Below, piece after piece: positions 45,734 through 53,893 of a stretch of 64,000 nucleotides of DNA; position 1 is the first letter of the stretch; each line of letters begins with the position of its first letter. Origin of the DNA: HGM04593 sp045612305. GTDB lineage: Bacteria > Bacteroidota > Bacteroidia > Bacteroidales > Bacteroidaceae. The position numbers and the translations under genes are program-made. The notes under the pieces are model-generated. The model saw only the letters and a program-made list of their open reading frames with translations. It searched no databases and was not told the DNA's origin. The DNA lies in NCBI GenBank assembly GCA_045612305.1, contig JAZKYU010000051.1, positions 22,914-86,913 of the forward strand, written 5' to 3'.

Positions 45734-46163
45734 AACTCTTGAGATAGGAATATTTTTCAATAACTTTAAAACTCAACACATAGTAGAGAAAATCTAGCGC
45801 CTTGAATAATGTGCTATGCTCTTGAGTGAGCATACGTGCGTTTCGCAAAATGTTTGTGCCATAAAAATACACAGCAACATATATCATAAACGAAACACAG
45901 TGCACAGCCGCCTCTTCCTCCCCTTTTAGGTGGCCAAGGACATACATAGAAGCAACCATCACAAAATAGACTGCTGCATCGCGAAAAAAGCAAAAAGCCT
46001 TCTTAAAACTCCAGTCGCGATGGTTGCTCAAATCGGCAAAAAGGCCAACGATAAAATTCAAGGTAAACAGCAATATCAACCCGAAGATATCGTTCTTTAT
46101 CGGGAATAAAAGCCCCGCAATATTGGCTAAAAGCGATGCAAAAACAAACTTCAGGCTATCCAT
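45690..46163 (-). CDS. Phage holin-like membrane protein
   Basis: 157 residues with about four membrane segments (FVFASLLANIAGLLFPI, IFGLILLFTLNFIVGLFADL, AAVYFVMVASMYVLGHL, CVSFMIYVAVYFYGTNIL) and a charged tail. This is the common holin type of Bacteroidota phages, pore-forming in host lysis. No endolysin gene is seen anywhere in the window. Confidence 0.7.
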   Translation of the reverse strand: MDSLKFVFASLLANIAGLLFPIKNDIFGLILLFTLNFIVGLFADLSNHRDWSFKKAFCFFRDAAVYFVMVASMYVLGHLKGEEEAAVHCVSFMIYVAVYFYGTNILRNARMLTQEHSTLFKALDFLYYVLSFKVIEKYSYLKSYVETREKDKGSLVV

Positions 46164-46167
46164 AGGG

Positions 46168-46449
46168 CTAATGTTCCATATATTTTATCAAGGTAAACTC
46201 GCTACGCGAGCGAAACTTAACAAACTGCCCCTTCATAGCACCCTCGAGCGTAACCTCGGTTTTAAGTTCGTCAAGGCCAAAGTCGTCATATTTTATGTAC
46301 TCCTCTTCACCATCTATACTCACCAGGAGCGCAACCGGGTAAGGCCCTGTCTTGTGTACTCTAACCCTAACATCGCCTCCCGAGCAACGCAACGGCTCGC
46401 TCTCCCAATAATTCTTTTCGGGAGAAAAATTTAAATTCTTCACAGCCAT
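46168..46449 (-). CDS. Small phage structural protein, unrecognised
   Basis: 93 residues, predicted mostly beta (GGDVRVRVHKTGPYPVALLV, EYIKYDDFGLDELKTEVTLE). It lies three to four bases from both neighbours in the structural operon. A capsid decoration or tail accessory role is possible; no family recognised. Confidence 0.6.
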   Translation of the reverse strand: MAVKNLNFSPEKNYWESEPLRCSGGDVRVRVHKTGPYPVALLVSIDGEEEYIKYDDFGLDELKTEVTLEGAMKGQFVKFRSRSEFTLIKYMEH

Positions 46450-46452
46450 AAA

Positions 46453-47103
46453 CTACTCTATTTTCCCGTTTTTGCACCACGCCACAGCAAGAGCCATAAA
46501 AGCGTTAGCCGAGTCGCGACGCTCAAAAACATTATACACTAACCCTGCGCACTGATACACTACAGCCCACACAAGGGGGTTACCCTGCTCACACGACAAG
46601 CCCTCTTGGGGGTTAAACACCGCCTCGTACACAAATTTATCGACAACCACGTTCTTGTCCACGGGCAAAGAGTAGTAGTTGACCACCCTCTTGCCTTGAG
46701 CGTTTACCCCGTCGACACACACAGGCTTGCAACGCCCGGCGCGGGTGTATTTATTACCCTGTGCCAGAGCAAGAGCCGAGCCTTGCGGTTGCAAAAAGGT
46801 ACAAGACCTCTCCCACCCATCAAGATGCAGCTCCACAAGAGCTACAAAATCGTCGGGCAACTCTATAACCCCGCTACCATCGCCGTGTTCGGTTATTTGC
46901 GAGGGCGCCACACTACAAGCCTTGGGGTTAAGCGCGCCAAACGCTTTGTTGTTCTGCACAAAAAGTACCGCATCGGGCAACAGCTGCTGCACCGTGTCGG
47001 ACAAAGCACATGTATCCTCGCTCAAGAGAGTTATTGAGGGCTCCACGCCAGGCTCGTTAAGCAGCATCAACACCTTGTCGACCAGCTCTTGTGTAGTTAT
47101 CAT
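46453..47103 (-). CDS. Head-tail connector (adaptor) protein, phage-like
   Basis: 216 residues. LVDKVLMLLNEPG and VQQLLPDAVLFVQNNKAFG, the central IELPDDFVALVELHLDGWER, and the late helix WAVVYQCAGLVYNVFERRDSA are the layout of ring proteins below the portal in podoviruses (P22 gp4-like). I place the start at the ATG at 47103, which overlaps the previous stop as ATGA; a TTG at 47109 is the only upstream option. Confidence 0.65.
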   Translation of the reverse strand: MITTQELVDKVLMLLNEPGVEPSITLLSEDTCALSDTVQQLLPDAVLFVQNNKAFGALNPKACSVAPSQITEHGDGSGVIELPDDFVALVELHLDGWERSCTFLQPQGSALALAQGNKYTRAGRCKPVCVDGVNAQGKRVVNYYSLPVDKNVVVDKFVYEAVFNPQEGLSCEQGNPLVWAVVYQCAGLVYNVFERRDSANAFMALAVAWCKNGKIE

Positions 47104-47525
47104 AGCCAATTAGGAAAAGAGACCTTTTTCTGTGCAGCCACAGCCTTCACCGCGCTTTTGCTCTGCAAGTCGGCCAAGCTGCAATTATAAGGTTCTGCCA
47201 TCAACACCGTGCGCGCCTGCTGCAAGTTTGTAACATCGGCAAGAGCCAACATCTCTTCGTCGGTGCAGCCGGTGCTGTTTTTAGCCTCATCGCTAGCACC
47301 CACATTCTCAACTCGCCCACGTTTTATCTCGCCACGACGGAACGCATCGCTACTCTCTATCGCCTGCTGGTAAAGGGGGTTATCGGTAGTATACTGCGCC
47401 GGATAAACACCCGTAGAATTTATCATACCCCCTGTAAACTCAACCCTTATCAAAGCCTTGCCCACTCTGAAAAAACTGTTTCTTTCAACCTGTCCGTGAA
47501 TTTCATATGTAACTCTTTTACTCAT
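47100..47525 (-). CDS. Small head-associated protein, phage-like
   Basis: 141 residues starting MSKRVTYEIHGQVERNSFF. The N-terminal part is beta-rich; the C-terminal part holds helical TDEEMLALADVTNLQQARTV. It lies between capsid and connector genes and shares an ATGA overlap with the latter. A head fibre or completion role is likely from position; not recognised by family. Confidence 0.6.
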   Translation of the reverse strand: MSKRVTYEIHGQVERNSFFRVGKALIRVEFTGGMINSTGVYPAQYTTDNPLYQQAIESSDAFRRGEIKRGRVENVGASDEAKNSTGCTDEEMLALADVTNLQQARTVLMAEPYNCSLADLQSKSAVKAVAAQKKVSFPNWL

Positions 47526-47585
47526 ATTCTTCTCTTTTTTAAGCAGCACACCCTGCACGGGTGTGCCGCCTTGTTAAACATTTAC

Positions 47586-49208
47586 TTACGCTGCAATAAT
47601 CTCACCTGTATACTCCACCCAAGTAGAGCCGTTAAATGTAACAACTGTTCCGGCTGCAAACCACAACTTCTGCTCACCGTTCACATTGCGCTGTACATCG
47701 GCTGTGAGCACAACAACATCGTTGGTCTTGGGAGACTCGGGCAAAGAAGCTGCACTTACCACGCGCGATGTGCCGGGTATGTCGCTCTCAACCGCCGAGC
47801 CGTTCACCCAAATGTGGCTGTAGCCCTTCAAGCAAAGACAGTCTATGGTCATAACCACCTGACGGCTTGCCTCCTCGCCATCAACGCTCTCGGTTTTAGA
47901 GTCCTCGTTCTTCATATAGTAACGCACAAGGCCGTTTGCATCTATAAGACCACCGCAGTTAGAGTAGCCAAGAGCATCGAGTGTAGGGTCGTGTATAAGA
48001 TCTATATCACCAAACACGGTGTGTATGCGTGTACACTCAATACCAAATGTGGTGCTGTTTGCCACGTTTATATTCTTGTGCAAGGTCAAGTCTATCTTCT
48101 GAATATCGTTAAGCAACTGCTTGCCAAGCAGCCAAATAGCCTTCTTTGTGCAATTAAAGCCTGTAAACTTCACCATAGAGAGGTTTATCAAATCGGCAAA
48201 CGTAATCTTCGACGACAGGTCGTATTGACGTTTAAACTGCCAACGTATACCCTTGCTGAAGTAGTCCCACTGATAGCCCATAGCAGCATCCATCGCCTGC
48301 ACCTTGAACTTACCGGGCTGGCCCACCCACGCAGTGCGGCAACTCTCCAAGCGGAACTGACGCAAGATAGCCTCGGCAATTTGCGATTTATTAAATTGTA
48401 TGCGTTTCTTCTGTGCCGCAAAATAGTCGCTCACAATGCTGTTACAGAGCTGTTTTTGCAGATACATACGCTCGGGAACGGGAACGATGGTGCTGGGCGC
48501 AATAAACTTCTGTGTTTCGTATGCTGCCGAAGAAAGAAGAATAACCTCAGTACCTGCAGGGATAGTGGGCACGGTACAATAATCATCGGTGGCGTTGTTT
48601 TTAGGGCCGTTTACAGCCATCGCAATAGGAGCCTCTGTTGTGCTGTTCTTGCCCACAAAGAAGAGCATCAAATCGACGCCGGGCATCTCTATTTGGCCTG
48701 TAGGGTCGTAACCGTTAACGCCCTTACATATGGCAGTAAAGTACTCTTGAAAAATTTTTCTCTCGCCGGTGGTCGAGAAAGGTATCTCGGCGCGGGTAGC
48801 ACCTATACCTGTATAGAGCTCGTTGGTGTAAGCCTTTGAGCGCTTGTCATCAATGAGATAGTGATCTACCTCAAACGAGGCCACCTGAACTTGACGACGG
48901 ATTTTGCGTTTAATAGTGTCGATAACACTCTCGTCGCTCGCAATTTTCACAATCTCGTCGTCGATGTCCGCGTCAACAAGGCCAGGGCTCAACTCCGAAG
49001 CGTTCGACACGGTTGTAGCCTCTCCAAGCCCTTGGGTTGAAAGACCTGCAATACCTCTCGAGGCCTTTGTTCCACCCGGCGCAGCCACTACAGCCATAGC
49101 CAACGACAAGCCCACCTGCTCATCGGCAAAGAGAGCTACTGCCAAACTCACTAACATAAGAAGAACAAACAAAGGGTTCTCCTTAGCAAAAACAAAAATT
49201 TTCTTCAT
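47586..49208 (-). CDS. Major capsid protein (HK97-fold candidate) with N-terminal hydrophobic segment
   Basis: 540 residues, placed directly after the scaffold gene as expected. Core stretches IKRKIRRQVQVASFEVDHYL, GIGATRAEIPFSTTGERKIF, and GKFKVQAMDAAMGYQWDYF with KITFADLINLSMVKFTG fit large Bacteroidota phage capsid proteins. Two oddities: residues about 12-45 are strongly hydrophobic (PLFVLLMLVSLAVALFADEQ), unlike most capsids, and the last 50 residues (NDVVVLTADVQRNVNGEQKL... to FNGSTWVEYTG) form a beta-rich extension resembling a surface domain. Prohead processing might remove the N-terminus. Identity rests on size and order. Confidence 0.7.
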   Translation of the reverse strand: MKKIFVFAKENPLFVLLMLVSLAVALFADEQVGLSLAMAVVAAPGGTKASRGIAGLSTQGLGEATTVSNASELSPGLVDADIDDEIVKIASDESVIDTIKRKIRRQVQVASFEVDHYLIDDKRSKAYTNELYTGIGATRAEIPFSTTGERKIFQEYFTAICKGVNGYDPTGQIEMPGVDLMLFFVGKNSTTEAPIAMAVNGPKNNATDDYCTVPTIPAGTEVILLSSAAYETQKFIAPSTIVPVPERMYLQKQLCNSIVSDYFAAQKKRIQFNKSQIAEAILRQFRLESCRTAWVGQPGKFKVQAMDAAMGYQWDYFSKGIRWQFKRQYDLSSKITFADLINLSMVKFTGFNCTKKAIWLLGKQLLNDIQKIDLTLHKNINVANSTTFGIECTRIHTVFGDIDLIHDPTLDALGYSNCGGLIDANGLVRYYMKNEDSKTESVDGEEASRQVVMTIDCLCLKGYSHIWVNGSAVESDIPGTSRVVSAASLPESPKTNDVVVLTADVQRNVNGEQKLWFAAGTVVTFNGSTWVEYTGEIIAA

Positions 49209-49238
49209 TTTAAATAAATTTATTGATTAGTAAAAATA

Positions 49239-50024
49239 TTATGCATTCAAAGCCTCCTCTATGAGAGAGTTTCTGCGGCGGGGGCTCGAGCCGTCGGGTG
49301 CCACACTGCTCATACCTTTGGGCAAACCGTCACCAAAATCCTCTTTCATACGTTGTATGTTGGTGTTGCGTCCTTTTATATCTCCGGCCGCAAAGGCATC
49401 CTCAACATCTTGTTCATAGTTTATAGCGTGTTCAAGAGCCGTGCACACATCATAAGTGTAGTTACCCGACAGGATGGGCATCACCAGCCTGTCCCAAACA
49501 GCGTTCATAAAATCGGCAGGCTCGTAGCCACGCTCACTGCAAAAGTTCTCAATAACACCACGGCTTGCTCGTAGGTTATTCTCATAGTCCTTTCTTTCAG
49601 ATGCAGCACGCAATACCTCGTTACGACGCTCCTCGTCGGCCTGCACCATCTCCTCAAACTCGGGGCTTCCCTCGTCTATATTCATTATGGAACGACCAAA
49701 ATAACGCGCCATCGCCGAGTGCGCATTGCGTTTGCCCTCTATCATATCCACAAGCATCTGCGCCAAGCGAGGGTCACGTTCAAGCACCTCGGCAAGGCGC
49801 TCGTTCTGCTCGTGGTTAACACGCAAGTGCTGCATAAGAGCCTCCTGGGCAAGGGGAGAGTTTATGTCAAAATCGTCGCCAAAAAGCTCTTTCACACCCC
49901 TCTCCAAAATTTCATAAGAAGCCTCGTTTTCAGTAGCTCCCAGGCTCTCTGTCTGCAGCTCCATAGCATCGGCCACACCTGTATCGAGCGGCTTCTGCAT
50001 CTCATTTTCTAAATTCTCTTTCAT
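49239..50024 (-). CDS. Phage-like capsid scaffolding protein
   Basis: 261 residues, acidic and helical: an N-terminal low-complexity part, LAQEALMQHLRVNHEQNERL, and a C-terminal basic tail (SSPRRRNSLIEEALNA), as in scaffold proteins that bind capsid through a basic C-terminus. First gene of the nine-gene structural operon, 67 bases after promoter copy B, and directly upstream of the capsid gene. Confidence 0.72.
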   Translation of the reverse strand: MKENLENEMQKPLDTGVADAMELQTESLGATENEASYEILERGVKELFGDDFDINSPLAQEALMQHLRVNHEQNERLAEVLERDPRLAQMLVDMIEGKRNAHSAMARYFGRSIMNIDEGSPEFEEMVQADEERRNEVLRAASERKDYENNLRASRGVIENFCSERGYEPADFMNAVWDRLVMPILSGNYTYDVCTALEHAINYEQDVEDAFAAGDIKGRNTNIQRMKEDFGDGLPKGMSSVAPDGSSPRRRNSLIEEALNA

Positions 50025-50059
50025 ACAATAATTTGTTTATAATAGTTTACTTTTTTCGT

Positions 50060-50107
50060 CTGCAAAGGAAATATCAAAAGCAAGCTACCAGGTTGCAATA
50101 ATGACAA
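50060..50107 (-). promoter_or_regulatory. Shared particle-gene promoter, copy B (capsid operon)
   Basis: Plus-strand GGTTGCAATAATGACAA (50091-50107), an 11-base gap, then minus-strand TTTTGATATTTCCTTTGCAG (50079-50060). It matches copy A at 14 of 17 and 18 of 20 positions with identical spacing. Confidence 0.75.
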
Positions 50108-50252
50108 ACAGAAGTTGTCAAAATGCAAAAAACCACAAAAGCCGCACCCGCCAAAACCGTAGCCACATCAGACTACCTTTTTATAATAAAGAGGCTCACA
50201 CCTCATTACACGCACGAGCGCCATACACTTTTTACACTTAATATTCAGCAAC

Positions 50253-50264
50253 TTACAAAATAGC
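50253..50264. promoter_or_regulatory. Candidate operator in the capsid-terminase divergent region
   Basis: TTACAAAATAGC is identical to 41124-41135 beside the S24 repressor gene. The 316-base gene-free stretch 50025-50340 otherwise holds the two divergent promoters (50060-50107 and 50275-50320) and the TAGCC repeat at 50295-50310; no small gene is seen in it. Confidence 0.45.
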
Positions 50265-50274
50265 AAAAAAGAAA

Positions 50275-50320
50275 GTGTCAAAAAAGCAACCTTTTAGCCT
50301 ATTTTGGCTATTATTTTTGC
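50275..50320 (+). promoter_or_regulatory. Shared particle-gene promoter, copy C (terminase operon), with overlapping inverted repeat
   Basis: GTGTCAAAAAAGCAACC (50275-50291) matches 13 of 17 positions of the shared block. After an 11-base gap, TTTGGCTATTATTTTTGC (50303-50320) repeats the 18-base TTTG...TTTGC block, here with a full -7 box TATTTTTG at 50312-50319. The inverted repeat TAGCC-N6-GGCTA (50295-50310) lies between the two parts, where a repressor would act. Confidence 0.65.
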
Positions 50321-50340
50321 AAGCACAAACACAAAGCAAC

Positions 50341-50763
50341 ATGAAAGAGAATAAAAACAAATCTATACGCTCTATGCGTAGAAACGATGTTATCGAGACC
50401 TTCTTCGATACGATGAAAGAGGTGAGGAAAAGCAACCCGCTTGCCACACAAAACGAAGTAATTGAGACTGCGGTCAACAGCAAAGCACCGCGTTTCTATG
50501 TAACATTTGAAAATGCTCGACGCTACATCTCGCTTATGATGCGCAAAAAGCGCATTCCCATAGTGAACAAGAACAAAATGGCAATGTACAAAGAGATATA
50601 CAACCGTTACATAAAACGCATACAGGAGAGCAGCAGCCACTATCGCTACGTTATTCTCGAGAAAATTATAGAGGAGCCGGCACCCTCGTTCTACCTCGAC
50701 GAGGATACCTTCCGTGGCATAGTATACAAGACGCTGCGCGAGCGCAAGATTACCACAGCATAG
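50341..50763 (+). CDS. Hypothetical phage-associated protein, first gene of the terminase operon
   Basis: 140 residues from the ATG at 50341; an upstream GTG frame opening lies in the promoter. The protein is basic and helical (SIRSMRRNDVIETFFDTMKE, FENARRYISLMMRKKRIPIV) with a helix-turn-helix-like start. A DNA-binding small terminase subunit or regulator is plausible from place and charge, but I do not recognise the family. Confidence 0.6.
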   Translation: MKENKNKSIRSMRRNDVIETFFDTMKEVRKSNPLATQNEVIETAVNSKAPRFYVTFENARRYISLMMRKKRIPIVNKNKMAMYKEIYNRYIKRIQESSSHYRYVILEKIIEEPAPSFYLDEDTFRGIVYKTLRERKITTA

Positions 50764-50858
50764 AGAGTTGCAGAAACAACACAAAAAAACATCATAATAT
50801 CAAAACAGCAACCTTGTCGCCGTGCGAGTCTATTACCTTCGTAGAAAAAAACAGATTT

Positions 50859-51365
50859 ATGAAAGAGACAAAACTTAGAGTTCTACACAAGAACATTGAA
50901 CAAAGAGTTCAAATCTACACCTACTACACAGGTGAAGCCCGTAAAGAGATGGGCATACCCGAGCGTTTGGCAGCACAAATGCAAGTGTCGAGCGACGATA
51001 GCATACAGCTAAGCGACCACATAGGCAACGCTATAGCCGAGCTTGGAAACTTAATTTCGCGCTACTTTGCAATATGCAGCATAGAGGAGAAAAGCGACGG
51101 CAGCAACGACGGTAAAGTATACATCTTCACCTTACCTATACCTGCGATGTACCCTGAAACAGCCCTCACGCGCATTGAAAAGAGCATGGAAAGTTACGCC
51201 GTGAAACGTGTGTTGCAACAGTGGTTGCTGCAGCACCGCCCCGAAGAGGCCGCAATACCCGCCGCCGAGGCACAAACTATGGCGCTACAGATGCGCGAGC
51301 TTTTTGCACTGCGACAAAAGCCGGTGATTGAGCTCGAAAACCCCGACAACGTAATCGACATTTAA
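50859..51365 (+). CDS. Small helical phage-associated protein (paralogue group)
   Basis: 168 residues starting MKETKLRVLHKNIEQRVQ; an earlier TTG in frame is less likely. Helical with the core DDSIQLSDHIGNAIAELG, FTLPIPAMYPE, RVLQQWLLQHRPEEA and C-terminal FALRQKP. It resembles the next gene and the one at 41999. Function unknown; second gene of the terminase operon. Confidence 0.65.
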   Translation: MKETKLRVLHKNIEQRVQIYTYYTGEARKEMGIPERLAAQMQVSSDDSIQLSDHIGNAIAELGNLISRYFAICSIEEKSDGSNDGKVYIFTLPIPAMYPETALTRIEKSMESYAVKRVLQQWLLQHRPEEAAIPAAEAQTMALQMRELFALRQKPVIELENPDNVIDI

Positions 51366-51370
51366 AAAGG

Positions 51371-51850
51371 ATGACACACAGCATACTCATAAAGAGAAAC
51401 GAACTGCAACAGCAGATTGATTTAAGAAACCACTATCTGGGCGAAGCGGCAAAACGCAAAGATGCCGACGCCGATACACTGCAAAGCAGCACCGATGAAA
51501 AAGAGCTTTTCGTTATGTTCACAAAAAGAGCATTGAACGAACTAATATCTGCTGTTGCTCTTCGTTTTTCCAGCATAGGCCACCGCATAGAAAGAGAATT
51601 TTTAGAGATTACAATAGGCGGGAGTATCGACGAGAAGCGTTTGCACATCCTTCCCATACTCAAACAAGCTATCACCGACTATCTTGTAAACGAGATAAGC
51701 TTGCAGTGGCTATTGTTGCGCCAGCCTATGCTTGCACAGCCCCATTTAGCTGTGAGAACAAGCCTCTACAACAACGTTCAGCACCTCTTTGCCAAGCTCT
51801 ACAACAACAGCCGAGCACGACGTCGCTGCACCAATCTTGCAGGAATTTAA
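51371..51850 (+). CDS. Small helical phage-associated protein (paralogue group)
   Basis: 159 residues, five bases after the previous gene. LIKRNELQQQIDLRNHYLGE, STDEKELFVMFTKRALNELI, ILPILKQAITDYLVNEISLQWLLLRQP follow the plan of the 50859 product, so a tandem duplication is likely. Its stop lies four bases before the terminase start. Confidence 0.65.
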   Translation: MTHSILIKRNELQQQIDLRNHYLGEAAKRKDADADTLQSSTDEKELFVMFTKRALNELISAVALRFSSIGHRIEREFLEITIGGSIDEKRLHILPILKQAITDYLVNEISLQWLLLRQPMLAQPHLAVRTSLYNNVQHLFAKLYNNSRARRRCTNLAGI

Positions 51851-51854
51851 AAGA

Positions 51855-53867
51855 ATGGAAAAAGAGAACATAATAAAAGAAAATATAAAACGGCTGGGAG
51901 TAATCTCAGCCGTTTATAATCCCATAACAGGCGAAGGCTCCACCGCCATAGAGCGCCGGCGTGTCAGCATCGAGGGGTTTCCTTTAGAGTGTATGTACCT
52001 GCCCACAACTATGCTCGACGACGAGGAGACCGAAAAGCTAATAACCCTCGGAGCACACAAGTACATAGAAGAAGAGCAAGGTAAAGTACCTACAAGCAAA
52101 CAACTCATCGCTTGCTGGCTCAACTTTTGCCGGCAACGCATAAAACACGACTTTGAATACTGGGCAAGAAGCATGACTACCATCGCCGACAAGGGGCGAG
52201 GGCGCGACATACCCTTCACGCTCAACCGCGCACAGCGTCAGTACCTTGCCGCTATGGAGCAACTGCGCCTTGCAGGCAAACCCATCGATATAATCTTGTG
52301 CAAAGCACGTCAATGGGGCGGTAGCACCCTCACACAGCTCTATATGCTGTGGATACAGCTTGTGCACAAGCGCAACTGGAACAGCGTCATCTGTGGCGAC
52401 ATAGAAAAACAATCATCCATAGTTGCAGGTATGCTTGCAAAAGTAATAAACCGCTACCCCACCTGGGCTACAGGAGGCAAGCAGATAACAACATCGCCCT
52501 ATCAAGGGGCACAAAAAACCAGAGTAATAAGCTGGAGCAACAGCCGATACTCACTTGGTTCTTCGCAAAAGCCCGACTCGCTACGCAGCGAGGATATAAG
52601 TATGGCCCACCTCACCGAGGTGGGGTTGTGGAAAGCAACTCAAGGACGAAAGCCCGAAGATCTGGTACAGTCCATCTTCGGCTCTATAGCAAGCGGCCCC
52701 TACACCATGAAGATACTCGAGTCTACAGCAAAAGGCGTAGGCAACTTTTTCCACCGCACCTGGATAGAGGCTACCGAGGGGCGCAACAACTTCACGCCAG
52801 TGTTTATTCCGTGGTACAGTATAGACCTCTACAGCAAGCCTTTGCAAGAGAGCGAGTACCTGTCGTTTGTAGAGAGCCTCGACGAGTACGAGAAACAGCT
52901 CTTCTCGCTTGGTGCAACTCTAGAAGCCATCGCTTGGTATCGCGACAAACGCCGAGAGATGCCCGACGAGTGGCGCCTTTTCTCCGAGTTTCCATCTACA
53001 GCCAGCGAAGCCTTCCAAAGTACAGGCCGTCGTGTGTTCCGCATCTCTTACGTAAACAGCATACGCAGCACCTGTGTTCCCCCATCTTTCAAGGGCGATA
53101 TAATAAGCCGCACCACCATCGAGGGAGACAAGCGTGTGGAGCGCACCATATTCAGCCCCGCAAGCCCGGGAGAAGATTGCAACGAAAACTCACTGTGGGT
53201 GTGGCTTATGCCCGATGAGGAGCAACCGCTGCGCGACCGCTACATAGTAGCCGTAGATGTAGGCGGCACAAGCGACAAAGCCGACTACTCATGCATACTT
53301 GTTGCCGACCGCCTCGCTATGCTCGACGGCGGAGTACCCGAGATTGTAGCCTGCTGGCACGGCCACATAGAGCACGACCGCCTCGCCTGGAAAGCTGTAG
53401 AGCTTGCCCGCGCCTACGGGAACGCCCTGCTCATAATAGAGGCCAACACGCTCGAGACCGAAGGCACCGAAGGAGATAACTTCGAATACATACTTAACGA
53501 GATAGCAGGCCGATACAACAACCTCTACAGCCGCACATCGCAACTTGAGATAAAACAAGGGCGCCCACGTCGATGGGGTTTTCACACCAACAGCTCCACC
53601 AAGCCTATGGTAATAAACTTCCTCATAAAAGCCCTGCGCGACGGGCTCTACATAGAGCGATGCCTACAAACGACATATGAGCTCGACCTTTACGAGCTTA
53701 AAGAAAACGGCAAAGAGATGGGAGCAGTCGAGGGCAACCACGACGACCGCGTTATGGCCACAGCCATACTCATATGGGCGTGCTACAACCACCCTCTGCC
53801 ACACCGCAGCAACGAAGGCCACAGCAAAAAAGGGCGCACCCGCATAGTGAGCGAAGCAAGCATATAA
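51855..53867 (+). CDS. Phage-like terminase large subunit (packaging ATPase-nuclease)
   Basis: Motor that threads DNA into proheads and cuts it. 670 residues from MEKENIIKENIKRLG, a start with AGGAAT upstream; a longer frame opens at 51789 inside the previous gene. The ATPase half has the variant Walker A CKARQWGGSTLTQLY near residue 150 and a Walker B region ISMAHLTEVGLW. The RNase H-like nuclease half has YIVAVDVGGTSDKADYSCIL, LLIIEANTLE and the C-terminal acidic motif EGNHDDRVMATAILIWA. All catalytic acids appear present, so the protein looks functional. Whether packaging is headful and non-specific cannot be seen. Confidence 0.85.
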   Translation: MEKENIIKENIKRLGVISAVYNPITGEGSTAIERRRVSIEGFPLECMYLPTTMLDDEETEKLITLGAHKYIEEEQGKVPTSKQLIACWLNFCRQRIKHDFEYWARSMTTIADKGRGRDIPFTLNRAQRQYLAAMEQLRLAGKPIDIILCKARQWGGSTLTQLYMLWIQLVHKRNWNSVICGDIEKQSSIVAGMLAKVINRYPTWATGGKQITTSPYQGAQKTRVISWSNSRYSLGSSQKPDSLRSEDISMAHLTEVGLWKATQGRKPEDLVQSIFGSIASGPYTMKILESTAKGVGNFFHRTWIEATEGRNNFTPVFIPWYSIDLYSKPLQESEYLSFVESLDEYEKQLFSLGATLEAIAWYRDKRREMPDEWRLFSEFPSTASEAFQSTGRRVFRISYVNSIRSTCVPPSFKGDIISRTTIEGDKRVERTIFSPASPGEDCNENSLWVWLMPDEEQPLRDRYIVAVDVGGTSDKADYSCILVADRLAMLDGGVPEIVACWHGHIEHDRLAWKAVELARAYGNALLIIEANTLETEGTEGDNFEYILNEIAGRYNNLYSRTSQLEIKQGRPRRWGFHTNSSTKPMVINFLIKALRDGLYIERCLQTTYELDLYELKENGKEMGAVEGNHDDRVMATAILIWACYNHPLPHRSNEGHSKKGRTRIVSEASI

Positions 53868-53893
53868 ACACTTTAAAACAAACCACAAAAACA

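Noticed and set aside
50244..50256. TTCAGCAACTTAC as a further copy of the shared promoter
   Set aside because: It resembles the block at 31680, but no TTTGC follows at the required distance of about 24 bases.
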